Shown one piece after another: positions 18,657 to 27,353 of a stretch of DNA of 64,000 nucleotides (its first letter is position 1; every line of letters starts with the position of its first letter). Under the pieces are notes generated by a model. The model was not told the origin of the DNA. It saw nothing but the letters and a program-made list of their open reading frames with translations, and made no database searches. Made by a program: the position numbers and the translations under genes. The stretch lies in assembly GCF_900625105.1 (NCBI RefSeq), contig NZ_UYYD01000007.1, forward strand, positions 47,118 through 111,117, read 5' to 3'. The stretch is from Agathobaculum sp. Marseille-P7918 (GTDB lineage Bacteria > Bacillota > Clostridia > Oscillospirales > Butyricicoccaceae).

Positions 18657-19568
18657 ATGTTTGTTTCCGGTGTCGGCAACACCAATATCGACCTGATTTT
18701 CTCCGGTCTCCCCCGCATCCCCAATGAAGGAGAAGAGCTGTATTCCGAATCGTTCACCCTGCAAATGGGCGGCGGCATCCCGGCCACACTGATCAATCTG
18801 GGCCGTCTGGGCGTGCCCACGCGCATCCAGACCATGCTCGGCAGCGATATGTTTTCCGACTTTGCCCGCTCGGTCTTTGCACAAAGCCATGTTCAGCCGG
18901 TCAACCTGTACCACGGTGACAAGATCCCGCTCAATATCACCGCCGTCATCCTCACCCCGGCCGACCGCACCTTTGTCTCCTTCAGCGACCAGATTCCCAT
19001 CACCGACGATATGAAGCAGGCGGTCTATGAAGCCTCCCACGGCGCGCGGATCGTGGAAATGCATCTGGGCTATCTGGATGTGTACCGCACGCTCAAAAAA
19101 GAGGGCACCACGCTGATCTTCGACACCGGCTGGGAGGACGACCTGAGTCTGGAAAAGTATATCGACTATATCGAACTGGCCGATTACTATACGCCCAACC
19201 AAAAGGAAGCGCTGAAAATCACCGGCACCTCCACGCCTGCCGCCGCCGCCAACGTGCTGGCCGATTACTTTGACCATGTGATCGTCAAACTGGACAAGGA
19301 CGGCTGCCTCATTCAGGAAAACGGCAAAAACACCCTGATCCCCAACATTGCGGAATATGTCCATCAGGACTCCACCGGCGCGGGCGACGCGTTTCTTTCG
19401 GGCTTGATTTATGGGCTGTACCACGGTTATAATTTTAAAGAGAGCATCCTGTTCGGCAACATCACCGGCGGGAAATGCATCACCGGAACCGGATGTCTGA
19501 CCGCGTATTGTACCGAAAACGAGCTTCTGGAAACGGCTGAAAAATACCGCAGCCTGTTGAACGGATAG
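18657..19568 (+). CDS. PfkB/ribokinase-family carbohydrate kinase
   Basis: 303-residue cytoplasmic kinase. The N-terminal GVGNTNIDLIF and MGGGIPATLINLGRLG motifs and the C-terminal DSTGAGDAFLSGL motif (catalytic Asp and anion hole) define the PfkB family. It probably phosphorylates the monosaccharide released by the GH4 enzyme, whose stop codon is five bases upstream. Sugar specificity is not readable. It is followed by the LacI-type regulator in the same operon. Confidence 0.9.
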   Translation: MFVSGVGNTNIDLIFSGLPRIPNEGEELYSESFTLQMGGGIPATLINLGRLGVPTRIQTMLGSDMFSDFARSVFAQSHVQPVNLYHGDKIPLNITAVILTPADRTFVSFSDQIPITDDMKQAVYEASHGARIVEMHLGYLDVYRTLKKEGTTLIFDTGWEDDLSLEKYIDYIELADYYTPNQKEALKITGTSTPAAAANVLADYFDHVIVKLDKDGCLIQENGKNTLIPNIAEYVHQDSTGAGDAFLSGLIYGLYHGYNFKESILFGNITGGKCITGTGCLTAYCTENELLETAEKYRSLLNG

Positions 19569-19598
19569 AAGATCACAGGCGATGAGGAGTGACCCGAC

Positions 19599-20585
19599 AT
19601 GACCATCCGAGAATTCGCCCAACTGTGCAACGTTTCCCCCGCCACCATCTCCCGTTACTTCAGCGGACAGGGCAATATCCGCGAAGAAACGCGCAAACAG
19701 ATCGAAAAGGTGGCCAAAAAGACCGGATATCACCCGCCGGACGGGTATCGCACGCGCCGCAAAAACAACGCAACCATCGCCGTCCTCCTTCCGCACCTGC
19801 AGCACACCTTTTTCGCCGATATGGTGGAGGAGCTGCGCCGTCAGGCGGATTATTTACAGAAAAAGCTGGTCTTCCTCATCATGGATGAGAAAACCCCACA
19901 GAATACCCTTTCGCTGATCCAGGCGATCTCGCCCATCGGGATCATCCTGCTGCACGAGAGCACGGAGGACCCGATCTCCGACGCCCTGAGCCGGCAGAAT
20001 ATCCCCATCGTGGTGTGCGGCGCGCTGGCGGTCGGCCGACGGTTTTCCTCGGTCCATATCGACGATATGATGGCCACCTACGACGGGATGAACTACCTGA
20101 TCGGCATCGGACACAAGGAAATCGGCGTCATCTCGGACAACAGCCACGCCATCAGCTCGGGATTCCAGCGCATCACCGGCTGCAAAAAGGCGATGGAAGA
20201 CGCTGGGCTCAGCCTGCCCGAAACCCGTATCGTGCATGGCGGCCTGACCTTTGAGGCGGGCTACAAGGGCGCGCAGCAGCTTTTGCAGCAGGCAGCCACG
20301 ATCAGCGCCATCTTCGCCTTCAGCGACGACGCTGCGGCCGGGGCGATTGCCTATCTGCAGGACGCCGGCAAAAACGTGCCGGACGACATTTCCGTGCTCG
20401 GCTTTGACGACAATTCGCTGGCCGAGAAGCTCCGCCCCCGACTGACCACCGTGCACCAGCCATTCACCCTCATTGCGCAAAAAAGCATCGAACGACTCCT
20501 GGCCATCCAGGGGACCCACGATATGGCATCTTTCACGTTATCCTACGAGATCATTGAGCGTGAAAGCTGCCGTTCCAAAAACTGA
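19599..20585 (+). CDS. LacI-family transcriptional regulator
   Basis: 328 residues. N-terminal helix-turn-helix TIREFAQLCNVSPATISRYF with hinge, then a periplasmic-binding-like effector domain (TIAVLLPHLQHTFFADMVEE, SVLGFDDNSLAEKLRPRLTT). Last gene of the GH4-kinase operon, so it likely autoregulates that operon through the GTTTCAGAAAC sites at 17179-17267. The hinge lacks the usual LAxxL run, so DNA bending may differ from LacI itself. Confidence 0.92.
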   Translation: MTIREFAQLCNVSPATISRYFSGQGNIREETRKQIEKVAKKTGYHPPDGYRTRRKNNATIAVLLPHLQHTFFADMVEELRRQADYLQKKLVFLIMDEKTPQNTLSLIQAISPIGIILLHESTEDPISDALSRQNIPIVVCGALAVGRRFSSVHIDDMMATYDGMNYLIGIGHKEIGVISDNSHAISSGFQRITGCKKAMEDAGLSLPETRIVHGGLTFEAGYKGAQQLLQQAATISAIFAFSDDAAAGAIAYLQDAGKNVPDDISVLGFDDNSLAEKLRPRLTTVHQPFTLIAQKSIERLLAIQGTHDMASFTLSYEIIERESCRSKN

Positions 20586-20610
20586 CACCCAATGCAACCC
20601 CCTCAACAGT

Positions 20611-20658
20611 GAGCGGAGCATCTTTTCCGGCCATCGGAAGGATGCTCCGTTCGCTTTT
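20611..20658 (+). terminator. Intrinsic terminator after the LacI gene
   Basis: CGGAGCATC pairs with GATGCTCCG, with a second inner stem (TTCCG with CGGAA), followed by CGCTTTTTG. Confidence 0.85.
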
Positions 20659-20734
20659 TGGGGCAGCGCGGCCGGTCCGCGGCGCATGTTGTCCTCGCCC
20701 GACGCATACATATGGGTGAGGAGGGATCGCATCC

Positions 20735-20869
20735 ATGACCACAACCACCCGCATCTCCCAAAGCCCCGATGCGCCCAGTCCCGGCGCACTCAAGGCGCAG
20801 ATCATCCGCATCCGCCAGGGCTTCGACCGCCCGCCGACGTCCGGCAGCGCGCCCGCACGTCCCTCGTAA
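20735..20869 (+). CDS. Small ORF (44 aa) directly before the serine recombinase
   Basis: Starts MTTTTRISQSPDAP, ends APARPS, with the basic helix-like centre ALKAQIIRIRQGF. A good ribosome site, GAGGAGGG, precedes the ATG, and the stop lies 38 bases before the recombinase start. No family recognised. Position suggests translational coupling or a small partner of the recombinase, such as a recombination directionality factor; that is speculation. Confidence 0.45.
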   Translation: MTTTTRISQSPDAPSPGALKAQIIRIRQGFDRPPTSGSAPARPS

Positions 20870-20907
20870 ACCGACATGCCCCCTGCAATCCGGAAAGGAG
20901 CTTGACC

Positions 20908-22470
20908 ATGGTCGCCATCTACACCCGGCAATCCGTCGAGCGGGCGGACAGCATTTCGGTCGAGCAGCAGGCACAGATCTGCCGCGACGCGCTGACCGCG
21001 CGCGAGCTGGCGGACTGCAAACTGTATACCGACAAGGGGTTTTCCGGCAAAGATGTCAACCGCCCGGCCTTGCAGCAGCTGCTTGCGGACACGGAACGGC
21101 GGCAGATCAAAAAAATCCTGGTCTACCGGCTCGACCGCATCAGCCGTTCGGTGCACGATTTCACCGGTCTGTGCGCACAGTTATCCGCGTGCGGCGTGCA
21201 TTTCCAGTCGGTCACCGAGGGCATCACGCTGGACGACTCCCCCTCCGGCACCGTCATGGCGCAGATCATGATGGTGTTCGCGCAGTTCGAGCGCGAAACC
21301 ATCCAGCGCCGCGTCACCGATAACTACTTTGCCCGCGCCAAAACCGGCATGTATTTGGGCGGGCGGCCGCCGTTCGGCTTCCGCAAAGGGGAAACCACGG
21401 TGGACGGCAAGAGAACCGCCTGCTATGTCGCCCAGCCGGCGCAGGCTGCGCTCGTGGCGCAGCTGTATCAGCGCTATCTGGAAGAGGGTGAAACCTTAGG
21501 CTCTCTGGTGCGCTGGCTGAACGCCAACCGGCTGCGCACCGCGCGGGACGGCAGCTGGTCCACACTGCCGCTCGGCCGGCTGCTGCGCAATCCGGCCTTT
21601 GTCCGGGCGGACGCCGCGGTCTACCGCTATTTACAAGCGAAAGGCGCCGCCATGAACGACCCGATCCAAGCCTATACCCAGCAGCGCGGCTGCTACTGTT
21701 ATGCCCCGCTCCACGCCGTCCCGCCGGGCCAGCCTGTCACCCGACGGAAATTCACCGATCTGTCCGGCAGTTTTGTCACGCTCGCGCCGCACGAAGGGCT
21801 TGTCGATGCCGCGCTGTGGCTGGACGTCCAGCACAAACTCGACCGAAACCACGGGCTGAAAAACAGCGGTTCCGGCTCGCACAGCTGGCTTTCCGGCCTG
21901 ATGAAGTGCCGCAAATGTGGTTACGCCATCACGGTCGTGAACAAACCGGCCGGCAGAGGCGGCCATTACATCAACTGCGGCGGACACAAGCGCGGCAACG
22001 CCGTCTGCCCCGGGCGCAGCAAAGTTGTCACGCTCGAGCAGATCGAACACGCCGTCGAGATCCAGCTGCTGCTCTTTCTGCAAAGCTACCGCACGGTCGC
22101 CATTCAGACGCCACAGCGCCGCAGCGCGCAGGTTAACCACTTGGAGATCGAAATGACCCAGCTGGAAGAGGAGATCCGTCAGCTGACCCGCAACCTCGCC
22201 CAGATCTGCGAGACCGACGTCATCCAGATCCTGTCCGCGCAGATCCACGCCGCAAACGGCCGCTTGACCGCGCTCCGCGCACAGCGAGACGCCCTGCTGC
22301 TGCAAGCGCAGGGCCCGGATTTGCAGCCGGTTTTTGACGCTGTGCTGACCGAATGGCCGTCCTACACCATCCCGGAAAAGAAACAGATTGCGCGCGCGGC
22401 GATCGAGCGCGTGCTGGTCGATGAGGACTGCGTGGATATCACGTTCCGCGCGCCCTACGGCAGCACATAA
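20908..22470 (+). CDS. Large serine recombinase (site-specific integrase/excisionase)
   Basis: 520 residues, close in size to SpoIVCA, the enzyme that removes the skin element from sigK. N-terminal resolvase domain with catalytic Ser9 in YTRQS, then YRLDRISRS and FAQFERETIQRRV; recombinase domain with GGRPPFGFRKGE; a zinc ribbon with the Cys pair CRKCGY and later Cys residues; a coiled coil (about residues 410-455) and a C-terminal zinc-associated region ending FRAPYGST. Start set by AAAGGAG. It is flanked by terminators and is the best candidate for the enzyme that inserted the island into asnB, although it lies 16.5 kb from attL and 8.7 kb from attR. Confidence 0.93.
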   Translation: MVAIYTRQSVERADSISVEQQAQICRDALTARELADCKLYTDKGFSGKDVNRPALQQLLADTERRQIKKILVYRLDRISRSVHDFTGLCAQLSACGVHFQSVTEGITLDDSPSGTVMAQIMMVFAQFERETIQRRVTDNYFARAKTGMYLGGRPPFGFRKGETTVDGKRTACYVAQPAQAALVAQLYQRYLEEGETLGSLVRWLNANRLRTARDGSWSTLPLGRLLRNPAFVRADAAVYRYLQAKGAAMNDPIQAYTQQRGCYCYAPLHAVPPGQPVTRRKFTDLSGSFVTLAPHEGLVDAALWLDVQHKLDRNHGLKNSGSGSHSWLSGLMKCRKCGYAITVVNKPAGRGGHYINCGGHKRGNAVCPGRSKVVTLEQIEHAVEIQLLLFLQSYRTVAIQTPQRRSAQVNHLEIEMTQLEEEIRQLTRNLAQICETDVIQILSAQIHAANGRLTALRAQRDALLLQAQGPDLQPVFDAVLTEWPSYTIPEKKQIARAAIERVLVDEDCVDITFRAPYGST

Positions 22471-22501
22471 AAAAAGACGTTCCCAAAAGGAACGTCTTTT
22501 T
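22471..22501 (+). terminator. Intrinsic terminator after the recombinase
   Basis: AAAGACGTTCC, five-base loop, GGAACGTCTTT followed by T residues. Confidence 0.93.
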
Positions 22502-22528
22502 GCTTGTATTATCCGGATGCGCCGGCTC

Positions 22529-23110
22529 TTACCTTTGCGGCGTACCGGCGGCATGCGCCGGAGTGTCCACGTCGTACAGTTCCCGCTCGCAGCCCGCCTG
22601 CACCAATACGCAGTCCGCGCCGCGCAGCAGCTCGCGGCCGCCCTCGTCGCCCCGCAGGGCGTACAGTTCGGGCACCAGCGCCGCGCAAAACAGGTTGGGG
22701 TTGCCGCGCCGCTCGCCGAACACCACGCGCGCCATGCGCACGCCGGGCGCTGCCGCGTCCAGCAAGTGCGCGACCGTTTTTCCGGTCAGGTACGGCTGGT
22801 CGGCCACGACGAACACGACAAAATCCCCGTCCTGCACGTCAATCGCGTCCAGCCCCGCGCGGATGGTGTAGGACAAGCCCTTTTCGCTCTCCGGGCTGTC
22901 CACCGCGCGCACGCCCAGCGCCTGCGCGCCCGCGCGCACCGCCGCATAGCGCGAAACCACGGTCAGCGTGCAGTCGTCCCGCTCGTGCATCAGCTCCGCC
23001 AGCGTGTCCAGCCCATGCCGGTAGAGCGGCTTGCCGTCCAGCATATACAGCAGCTTGTTTTCGCCGAACCGACGGCTATTGCCCGACGCCAGAAACAGAA
23101 TATGCTTCAT
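22529..23110 (-). CDS. MocA-like molybdenum cofactor cytidylyltransferase
   Basis: 193 residues with the nucleotidyltransferase opening MKHILFLASGNSRRFGENKL and the Asp-containing metal motif VVADQPYL. MocA-type enzymes attach CMP to molybdopterin for xanthine-dehydrogenase-family hydroxylases. Its start overlaps the stop of the molybdenum subunit gene by four bases, which supports that role. I begin at 23110 because the 21 upstream residues lie inside the preceding gene. Last gene of the xdh operon. Other NTP-transferase roles remain possible. Confidence 0.78.
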   Translation of the reverse strand: MKHILFLASGNSRRFGENKLLYMLDGKPLYRHGLDTLAELMHERDDCTLTVVSRYAAVRAGAQALGVRAVDSPESEKGLSYTIRAGLDAIDVQDGDFVVFVVADQPYLTGKTVAHLLDAAAPGVRMARVVFGERRGNPNLFCAALVPELYALRGDEGGRELLRGADCVLVQAGCERELYDVDTPAHAAGTPQR

Positions 23111-25410
23111 TCTTGCCCCTTCTTGATGCCCCACAGCACTTTTTCCGGCGTGATCGGCAGCTCGCGGTGCCAAACACCGGTCGCGTGTGCGATCGCATGC
23201 GCGAGGGCGGGCGACGGCGTGTTGATGACGATCTCGCCGATCGACTTCGCGCCGAACGGGCCGGTCGGCTCGTAGCTCGACTCAAACTCAACCCGCAGCT
23301 TGCCCATATCGAGGCGCGTCGGAATCTTATACTGCATGAAGGAATTTTCCATGATGCGGCCGGTCGGCTCGTAGGTCACGTCCTCAAACAGCGCCATGCC
23401 GATGCCCTGCACCAAGCCGCCTTCGACCTGCACACGCGCCAGATGCGGGTTGACCGGCGTGCCGCAGTCCACGACCGCCACATAGTTCAATACGTCCACC
23501 TGTCCGGTTTCCTTGTCCAGCTCGATCTCGACCATGCCGACCATGAACGGCGGCGGCGAGACGGGCGACGAGTTGGACGCGGTCGCCTCCGCGGCGATCC
23601 CGTTGCCGCACATCGACTTGGTGGCAATGTCAAAGAGCGAAACCTCGCCCGTGCCGTCCAGCTTCTTGATCGACTTGCCGGCAAATTCGACCTCGGAAAC
23701 GTCGCAGTCCAGCATGCCCGCGGCAATCCGGCACAGGTTTTCCTTGAGCTGCGCGCACGCCTTTTCGACCGCCTTGCCGGTGACATAGGTGGTCGAGGAC
23801 GCATACGAGCCCGAGTCATAGGGCGACGCGTCCGAATCCGCGCCGAACACCGCAATATCGTCCACCGAGCAGTCCAGGCACTCGGCCGCCATCTGCGCAA
23901 GGATGGTGTCGCAGCCCGTGCCCATGTCGGCCGCGCCGATGGACAGGTTGTAGAAGCCCTCGTCGCTCAGCTTGATGGTCGCGGAGCCCACGTCCACGCC
24001 CGAAATGCCCGAGCCTTGCATCGCCATCGCGACGCCCGCGGTGCGCACCTTGCCGTTTCCCATGTCGCGCACGGGATACTTCTCGTCCCAGCCGAACAGC
24101 TCTTTGCAGCGCTCCATACAGCGGTCGAGCGCGCAGGCGTTGGCTTGCTCGTTGTAATATGCGGTCATTACCTGTCCTTCGCGCACCATGTTGCGCTCAC
24201 GGATGACGACCGGGTCGATTCCCAACCGGTCGGCCAGCTCGCTGACCGCGCTCTCGACCGCGAAAATGCCCTGTGTCGCGCCGTAGCCGCGGTACGCGCC
24301 CGCGGCCTGCACGTTGGTGTATACCACGTCATACGCAAAGCGGAACGCCTCGAGGTTGCCGGTGTAGAGCGGAATGGACTTGTGGCCGGACAGGCCGACC
24401 GTTGTCGGGCCGTGTTCACCAAATGCGCCGGTATTCGACAGCGTATAGACGTCGATTGCACGGATAACGCCGTCCTTATTTGCACCGACACGCACGCGAA
24501 CTTCCATCTCGTGGCGCGGCGAACCTGCAATCTGGCATTCCTCGCGGGAGTAGATCATCTTGGCCGCCTTGCCGGTTTTCCATGTCACGAGCGCGGGATA
24601 CACCTCAGCGACCACGGTCTGCTTCGCGCCGAAGCCGCCGCCGATGCGCGGCTTTTCAACGTGGACCTTGCTTTTCGGGATATCCAGCGCGTTTGCAATG
24701 ATGCGGCGCACATGGAACACGATCTGCGTCGAGGAAATGATGTGCAGCCGCCCGTAGTGGTCGATCTCGGTGTAGGTGCGGAAGGTCTCCATCATGGTCT
24801 GCTGGCAGGCCTTGGTGTGGTAGGTGTGCTCAACGACCTCGTCGCAGTCGGCCAGCACCGCGTCCACGTCGCCGTCGCCGCAGGTTTCACTCGCGCACAG
24901 GTTGCGCTGGTTGTCCGCTCCGACCGGGCAGAGCGCGCGCCAATTATCCTCGGGATGCACCAGGATCTTGTTGTCCTTCGCCGTGTGGAAATCCAGCACC
25001 GGCTCGAGCACCTGATACTTTACTTTGATGAGTTTTAACGCTTTATCGACCGCTTTTTCGGTTGCGCCCGCGACGATCGCGACCGCGTCGCCCACAAAGC
25101 GCACCCGCTGATCGAGGATCAGCCGGTCGTAGGGCGACGGCTCGGGGAAGGTCTGGCCCGCCATGGTAAACCGCTTCTGCGGCACATCCTTATAGGTGAA
25201 AATGCACTCGATGCCCGGCACCTTGCACGCAATATCGGTGTTGATCTCCTCGATCAGCGCATGCGCGTGCGGCGAACGCAGCACCTTGACGACCAGACAG
25301 TCGTGCGGGGTGACGTCGTCCACATAAGCGGGCTTGCCCAGCAGCAGCTGCATCGCGTCCTTTTTGCGGACGGGCCGGTTTACCACGCGAAAATTGTTCT
25401 CCGCCATCAC
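23107..25410 (-). CDS. Xanthine dehydrogenase-type molybdenum-binding subunit
   Basis: 767 residues, the usual length of the stand-alone molybdopterin subunit. Motifs: IGGGFGAKQ, AGAYRGYGATQG, GSGISGVDVGSATIKL, DMGTGCDTILAQM and near the C-terminus GPFGAKSIGEI, whose Glu is the likely catalytic base. Together with the 2Fe-2S and FAD subunits it hydroxylates purines such as hypoxanthine or xanthine. Overlaps both neighbours by four bases. The nearby xanthine permease and xpt support a purine substrate, but related enzymes act on nicotinate or other heterocycles. Confidence 0.9.
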   Translation of the reverse strand: MMAENNFRVVNRPVRKKDAMQLLLGKPAYVDDVTPHDCLVVKVLRSPHAHALIEEINTDIACKVPGIECIFTYKDVPQKRFTMAGQTFPEPSPYDRLILDQRVRFVGDAVAIVAGATEKAVDKALKLIKVKYQVLEPVLDFHTAKDNKILVHPEDNWRALCPVGADNQRNLCASETCGDGDVDAVLADCDEVVEHTYHTKACQQTMMETFRTYTEIDHYGRLHIISSTQIVFHVRRIIANALDIPKSKVHVEKPRIGGGFGAKQTVVAEVYPALVTWKTGKAAKMIYSREECQIAGSPRHEMEVRVRVGANKDGVIRAIDVYTLSNTGAFGEHGPTTVGLSGHKSIPLYTGNLEAFRFAYDVVYTNVQAAGAYRGYGATQGIFAVESAVSELADRLGIDPVVIRERNMVREGQVMTAYYNEQANACALDRCMERCKELFGWDEKYPVRDMGNGKVRTAGVAMAMQGSGISGVDVGSATIKLSDEGFYNLSIGAADMGTGCDTILAQMAAECLDCSVDDIAVFGADSDASPYDSGSYASSTTYVTGKAVEKACAQLKENLCRIAAGMLDCDVSEVEFAGKSIKKLDGTGEVSLFDIATKSMCGNGIAAEATASNSSPVSPPPFMVGMVEIELDKETGQVDVLNYVAVVDCGTPVNPHLARVQVEGGLVQGIGMALFEDVTYEPTGRIMENSFMQYKIPTRLDMGKLRVEFESSYEPTGPFGAKSIGEIVINTPSPALAHAIAHATGVWHRELPITPEKVLWGIKKGQE

Positions 25411-25868
25411 GCCTCCCCCTTTCTGCCGTCCAGATAGGCACGGATGCCGCGCAGCTGGCCTTCATAACCCGAGCAGCGGCACAGGTTACCCGCGAGATAC
25501 GCGCGGATCTCGTCGTCGGTCGGGTCGGGGTTTTCGCGCAAGAGCGCGATCGTATTCATCACAAAGCCGGGGTTGCAGAAGCCGCACTGCTCCGCGCCCT
25601 GATCGGCGATAAAGCCGACAAAGTCCTCGGCCTCCTCCTGTAAGCCCTCGAGCGTCTGGACATGGTGTCCCGCCGCGCGCGCGGCCAGCACGCTGCACGA
25701 TAACACCGGCGTGCCGTCCAGCAGCACGGTGCACAGGCCGCAGTTTGCAGTTTCGCAGCCGCGCTTGACCGAATAGCAGCCATGCGCGCGCACAAAGTCG
25801 ATCAGCAGCGTGTCCGCCTCGATCTCGGCGGACAGCGGCTTGCCGTTGAGTGTCAGTTTGATCTCCAT
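25407..25868 (-). CDS. Xanthine dehydrogenase-type 2Fe-2S subunit
   Basis: 153 residues with both iron-sulfur motifs: plant-ferredoxin-like CETANCGLC with the earlier Cys of GC, and the second cluster CGFCNPGF plus CRCSGYE. It passes electrons from the molybdenum centre to FAD. It overlaps the molybdenum subunit gene by four bases and lies three bases after the FAD subunit gene, so the subunits are made together. Confidence 0.93.
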   Translation of the reverse strand: MEIKLTLNGKPLSAEIEADTLLIDFVRAHGCYSVKRGCETANCGLCTVLLDGTPVLSCSVLAARAAGHHVQTLEGLQEEAEDFVGFIADQGAEQCGFCNPGFVMNTIALLRENPDPTDDEIRAYLAGNLCRCSGYEGQLRGIRAYLDGRKGEA

Positions 25869-25871
25869 GCC

Positions 25872-26675
25872 TTATCCCTCCTTTGCCAGTGCGAGCGCCG
25901 CGCGGCGCACCAGCACCTTGCAGATCTCGCGCCGGTAGTCCGCGCTGCCGCGCATGTTGCCGCCGAGCGCCGCGCGCGACGCGATATCCTCCGCGAAGGC
26001 ACGCGCGCTGTCCTCGGTGATGCCCTGCGCGAGCAGTCCCTTCTCGTCCGCGAACACGGCCGCGGGCATGGGCCGCGCGCCGATGACGCAGGTATACGCC
26101 CCGTCCCGCGCGGCAAGCGCCACGGTCAGCACAGGGAAATCGGTCGAAATGTTGCGCTGGGACAGATAAACCACCCGTCCCGCCGTCTTGGGCACAATGA
26201 CCTCTACGAGAATGTCGCGCGTCGTGCGCGGCAGCGCCGCGAAGTCCGCAAGCGCCATTTCTCCCGCGTGGTGCAGCCGGACCCGCGCGTCCAACGCGAG
26301 AAACAGCGTCAGCACATCGGAAAAGCCGAACCGGCCCCACAGGCTGCCGCCGAGCGTTGCGCAGTTGCGGAACTGCACGCCGACGATATGGCGTACCGCT
26401 TCCTCCATCGCGCCCTGCGTGAGTTTTGCAAATCCCTCGTGCAACTCAAGTGCGCGCAGCGGCACCATCGCGCCGATGCGGTATGCGGTTTCGGTTTCCT
26501 CGATTTTGTCCAGCCCGAGATCGCACAGGTCGATCGCCGTGCCGATGTTCCGTTTCTGCATTTTGAGCCACAGCATGCCGCCCAACACCACATTATTTTT
26601 CTTTTGGCAAAGTGTATATGCTTCGTCCAGGCTCTGCGCCCGTACATATTGATTGATCGAAAGCACCTTTCTCAT
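25872..26675 (-). CDS. Xanthine dehydrogenase-type FAD-binding subunit
   Basis: 267 residues beginning MRKVLSINQYVRAQSLDEAY. FAD_binding_5-type block VLGGMLWLKMQKRNIGTAID, then RNCATLGGSLWGRFGFSDVL, the usual FAD contact region, and a CO dehydrogenase flavoprotein C-terminal domain. First gene of the operon FAD, Fe-S, Mo, MocA. Start at 26675 is preferred over 26744 because the extension runs into the promoter region and is not conserved-looking. Confidence 0.88.
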   Translation of the reverse strand: MRKVLSINQYVRAQSLDEAYTLCQKKNNVVLGGMLWLKMQKRNIGTAIDLCDLGLDKIEETETAYRIGAMVPLRALELHEGFAKLTQGAMEEAVRHIVGVQFRNCATLGGSLWGRFGFSDVLTLFLALDARVRLHHAGEMALADFAALPRTTRDILVEVIVPKTAGRVVYLSQRNISTDFPVLTVALAARDGAYTCVIGARPMPAAVFADEKGLLAQGITEDSARAFAEDIASRAALGGNMRGSADYRREICKVLVRRAALALAKEG

Positions 26676-26771
26676 CCTTCCGTCCTCATTTTCCCGTATC
26701 CTGTCCTTGCGGCGTCCGGCGGCCCACAGCCGCCTTGCCGTCACGGTTCATTTTCGGTCTTCTTTGCAGTC

Positions 26772-26799
26772 ATTATACCATAGCAAACGGGTTTTCCAA
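26772..26799 (-). promoter_or_regulatory. Promoter of the xanthine dehydrogenase operon
   Basis: Minus strand: -35 TTGGAA (26794-26799), 16-base spacer, -10 TATAAT (26772-26777). It is divergent from the MarR gene promoter about 50 bases away. Confidence 0.65.
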
Positions 26800-26848
26800 A
26801 GCGGTTTCCACTATTTTTCCAAAGAAACCGCGTTTCCCTTTTTCCCGC

Positions 26849-26877
26849 TTGACTTTGGTCCGAAACCGTACTATACT
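26849..26877 (+). promoter_or_regulatory. Promoter of marR-MATE
   Basis: -35 TTGACT (26849-26854), 17-base spacer, -10 TATACT (26872-26877). Confidence 0.75.
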
Positions 26878-26881
26878 ATAA

Positions 26882-26893
26882 TCCGAATTCGGA
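26882..26893. promoter_or_regulatory. Candidate MarR operator
   Basis: Perfect 12-base palindrome TCCGAATTCGGA at the predicted transcription start, with another TCCGAA half-site in the promoter spacer (26859-26864). Its position fits autorepression by the MarR protein encoded 20 bases downstream. Confidence 0.65.
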
Positions 26894-26912
26894 CTGTTGG
26901 AGGGAATATCCT

Positions 26913-27353
26913 ATGGAACTGCGTGCCAAAATGGAGCAGCTCAACACCTGCATCTGCAAGATGACCGAACTGTACCGCACCTGGGCCAAGCGGCACGGCA
27001 TGAGCTACAACACCATGATGACGCTTTACGCGCTCGCCCAGTCACGCAAATGCACGCAAAAGCAGATCGCAGATGAATGGCTGATCCCTAAGCAAACGGT
27101 CAACACCATCATCAAGGAGCTGGAGCGGCTGGGCTACATCCGCTTCGAGCCGCTGCCCGGCAGCAAGCAGAAGGTCGTCTGTCTGACCGAAGCCGGCCAT
27201 ACCTATGCTGACGGCTGTCTGCATGAACTGTACGAGATCGAATCCAGCGCGCTGCGCTCACTCGGGCAGCCGCTGACCGATATTTTCATTGAGTGCAATC
27301 TGGCTTTTGTCGAACGATTGGATGAGGAGGTGCACCGTCATGCCGGAACATAA
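26913..27353 (+). CDS. MarR-family transcriptional regulator
   Basis: 146 residues, normal family length. The winged helix-turn-helix includes TQKQIADEWLIPKQTVNTIIKE-like recognition elements and the wing LPGSKQKVVCLTEAG. It overlaps the MATE exporter start by 14 bases, so it probably controls that exporter and itself through the palindrome at 26882. It is divergent from the xanthine dehydrogenase operon and could control both. Confidence 0.9.
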   Translation: MELRAKMEQLNTCICKMTELYRTWAKRHGMSYNTMMTLYALAQSRKCTQKQIADEWLIPKQTVNTIIKELERLGYIRFEPLPGSKQKVVCLTEAGHTYADGCLHELYEIESSALRSLGQPLTDIFIECNLAFVERLDEEVHRHAGT

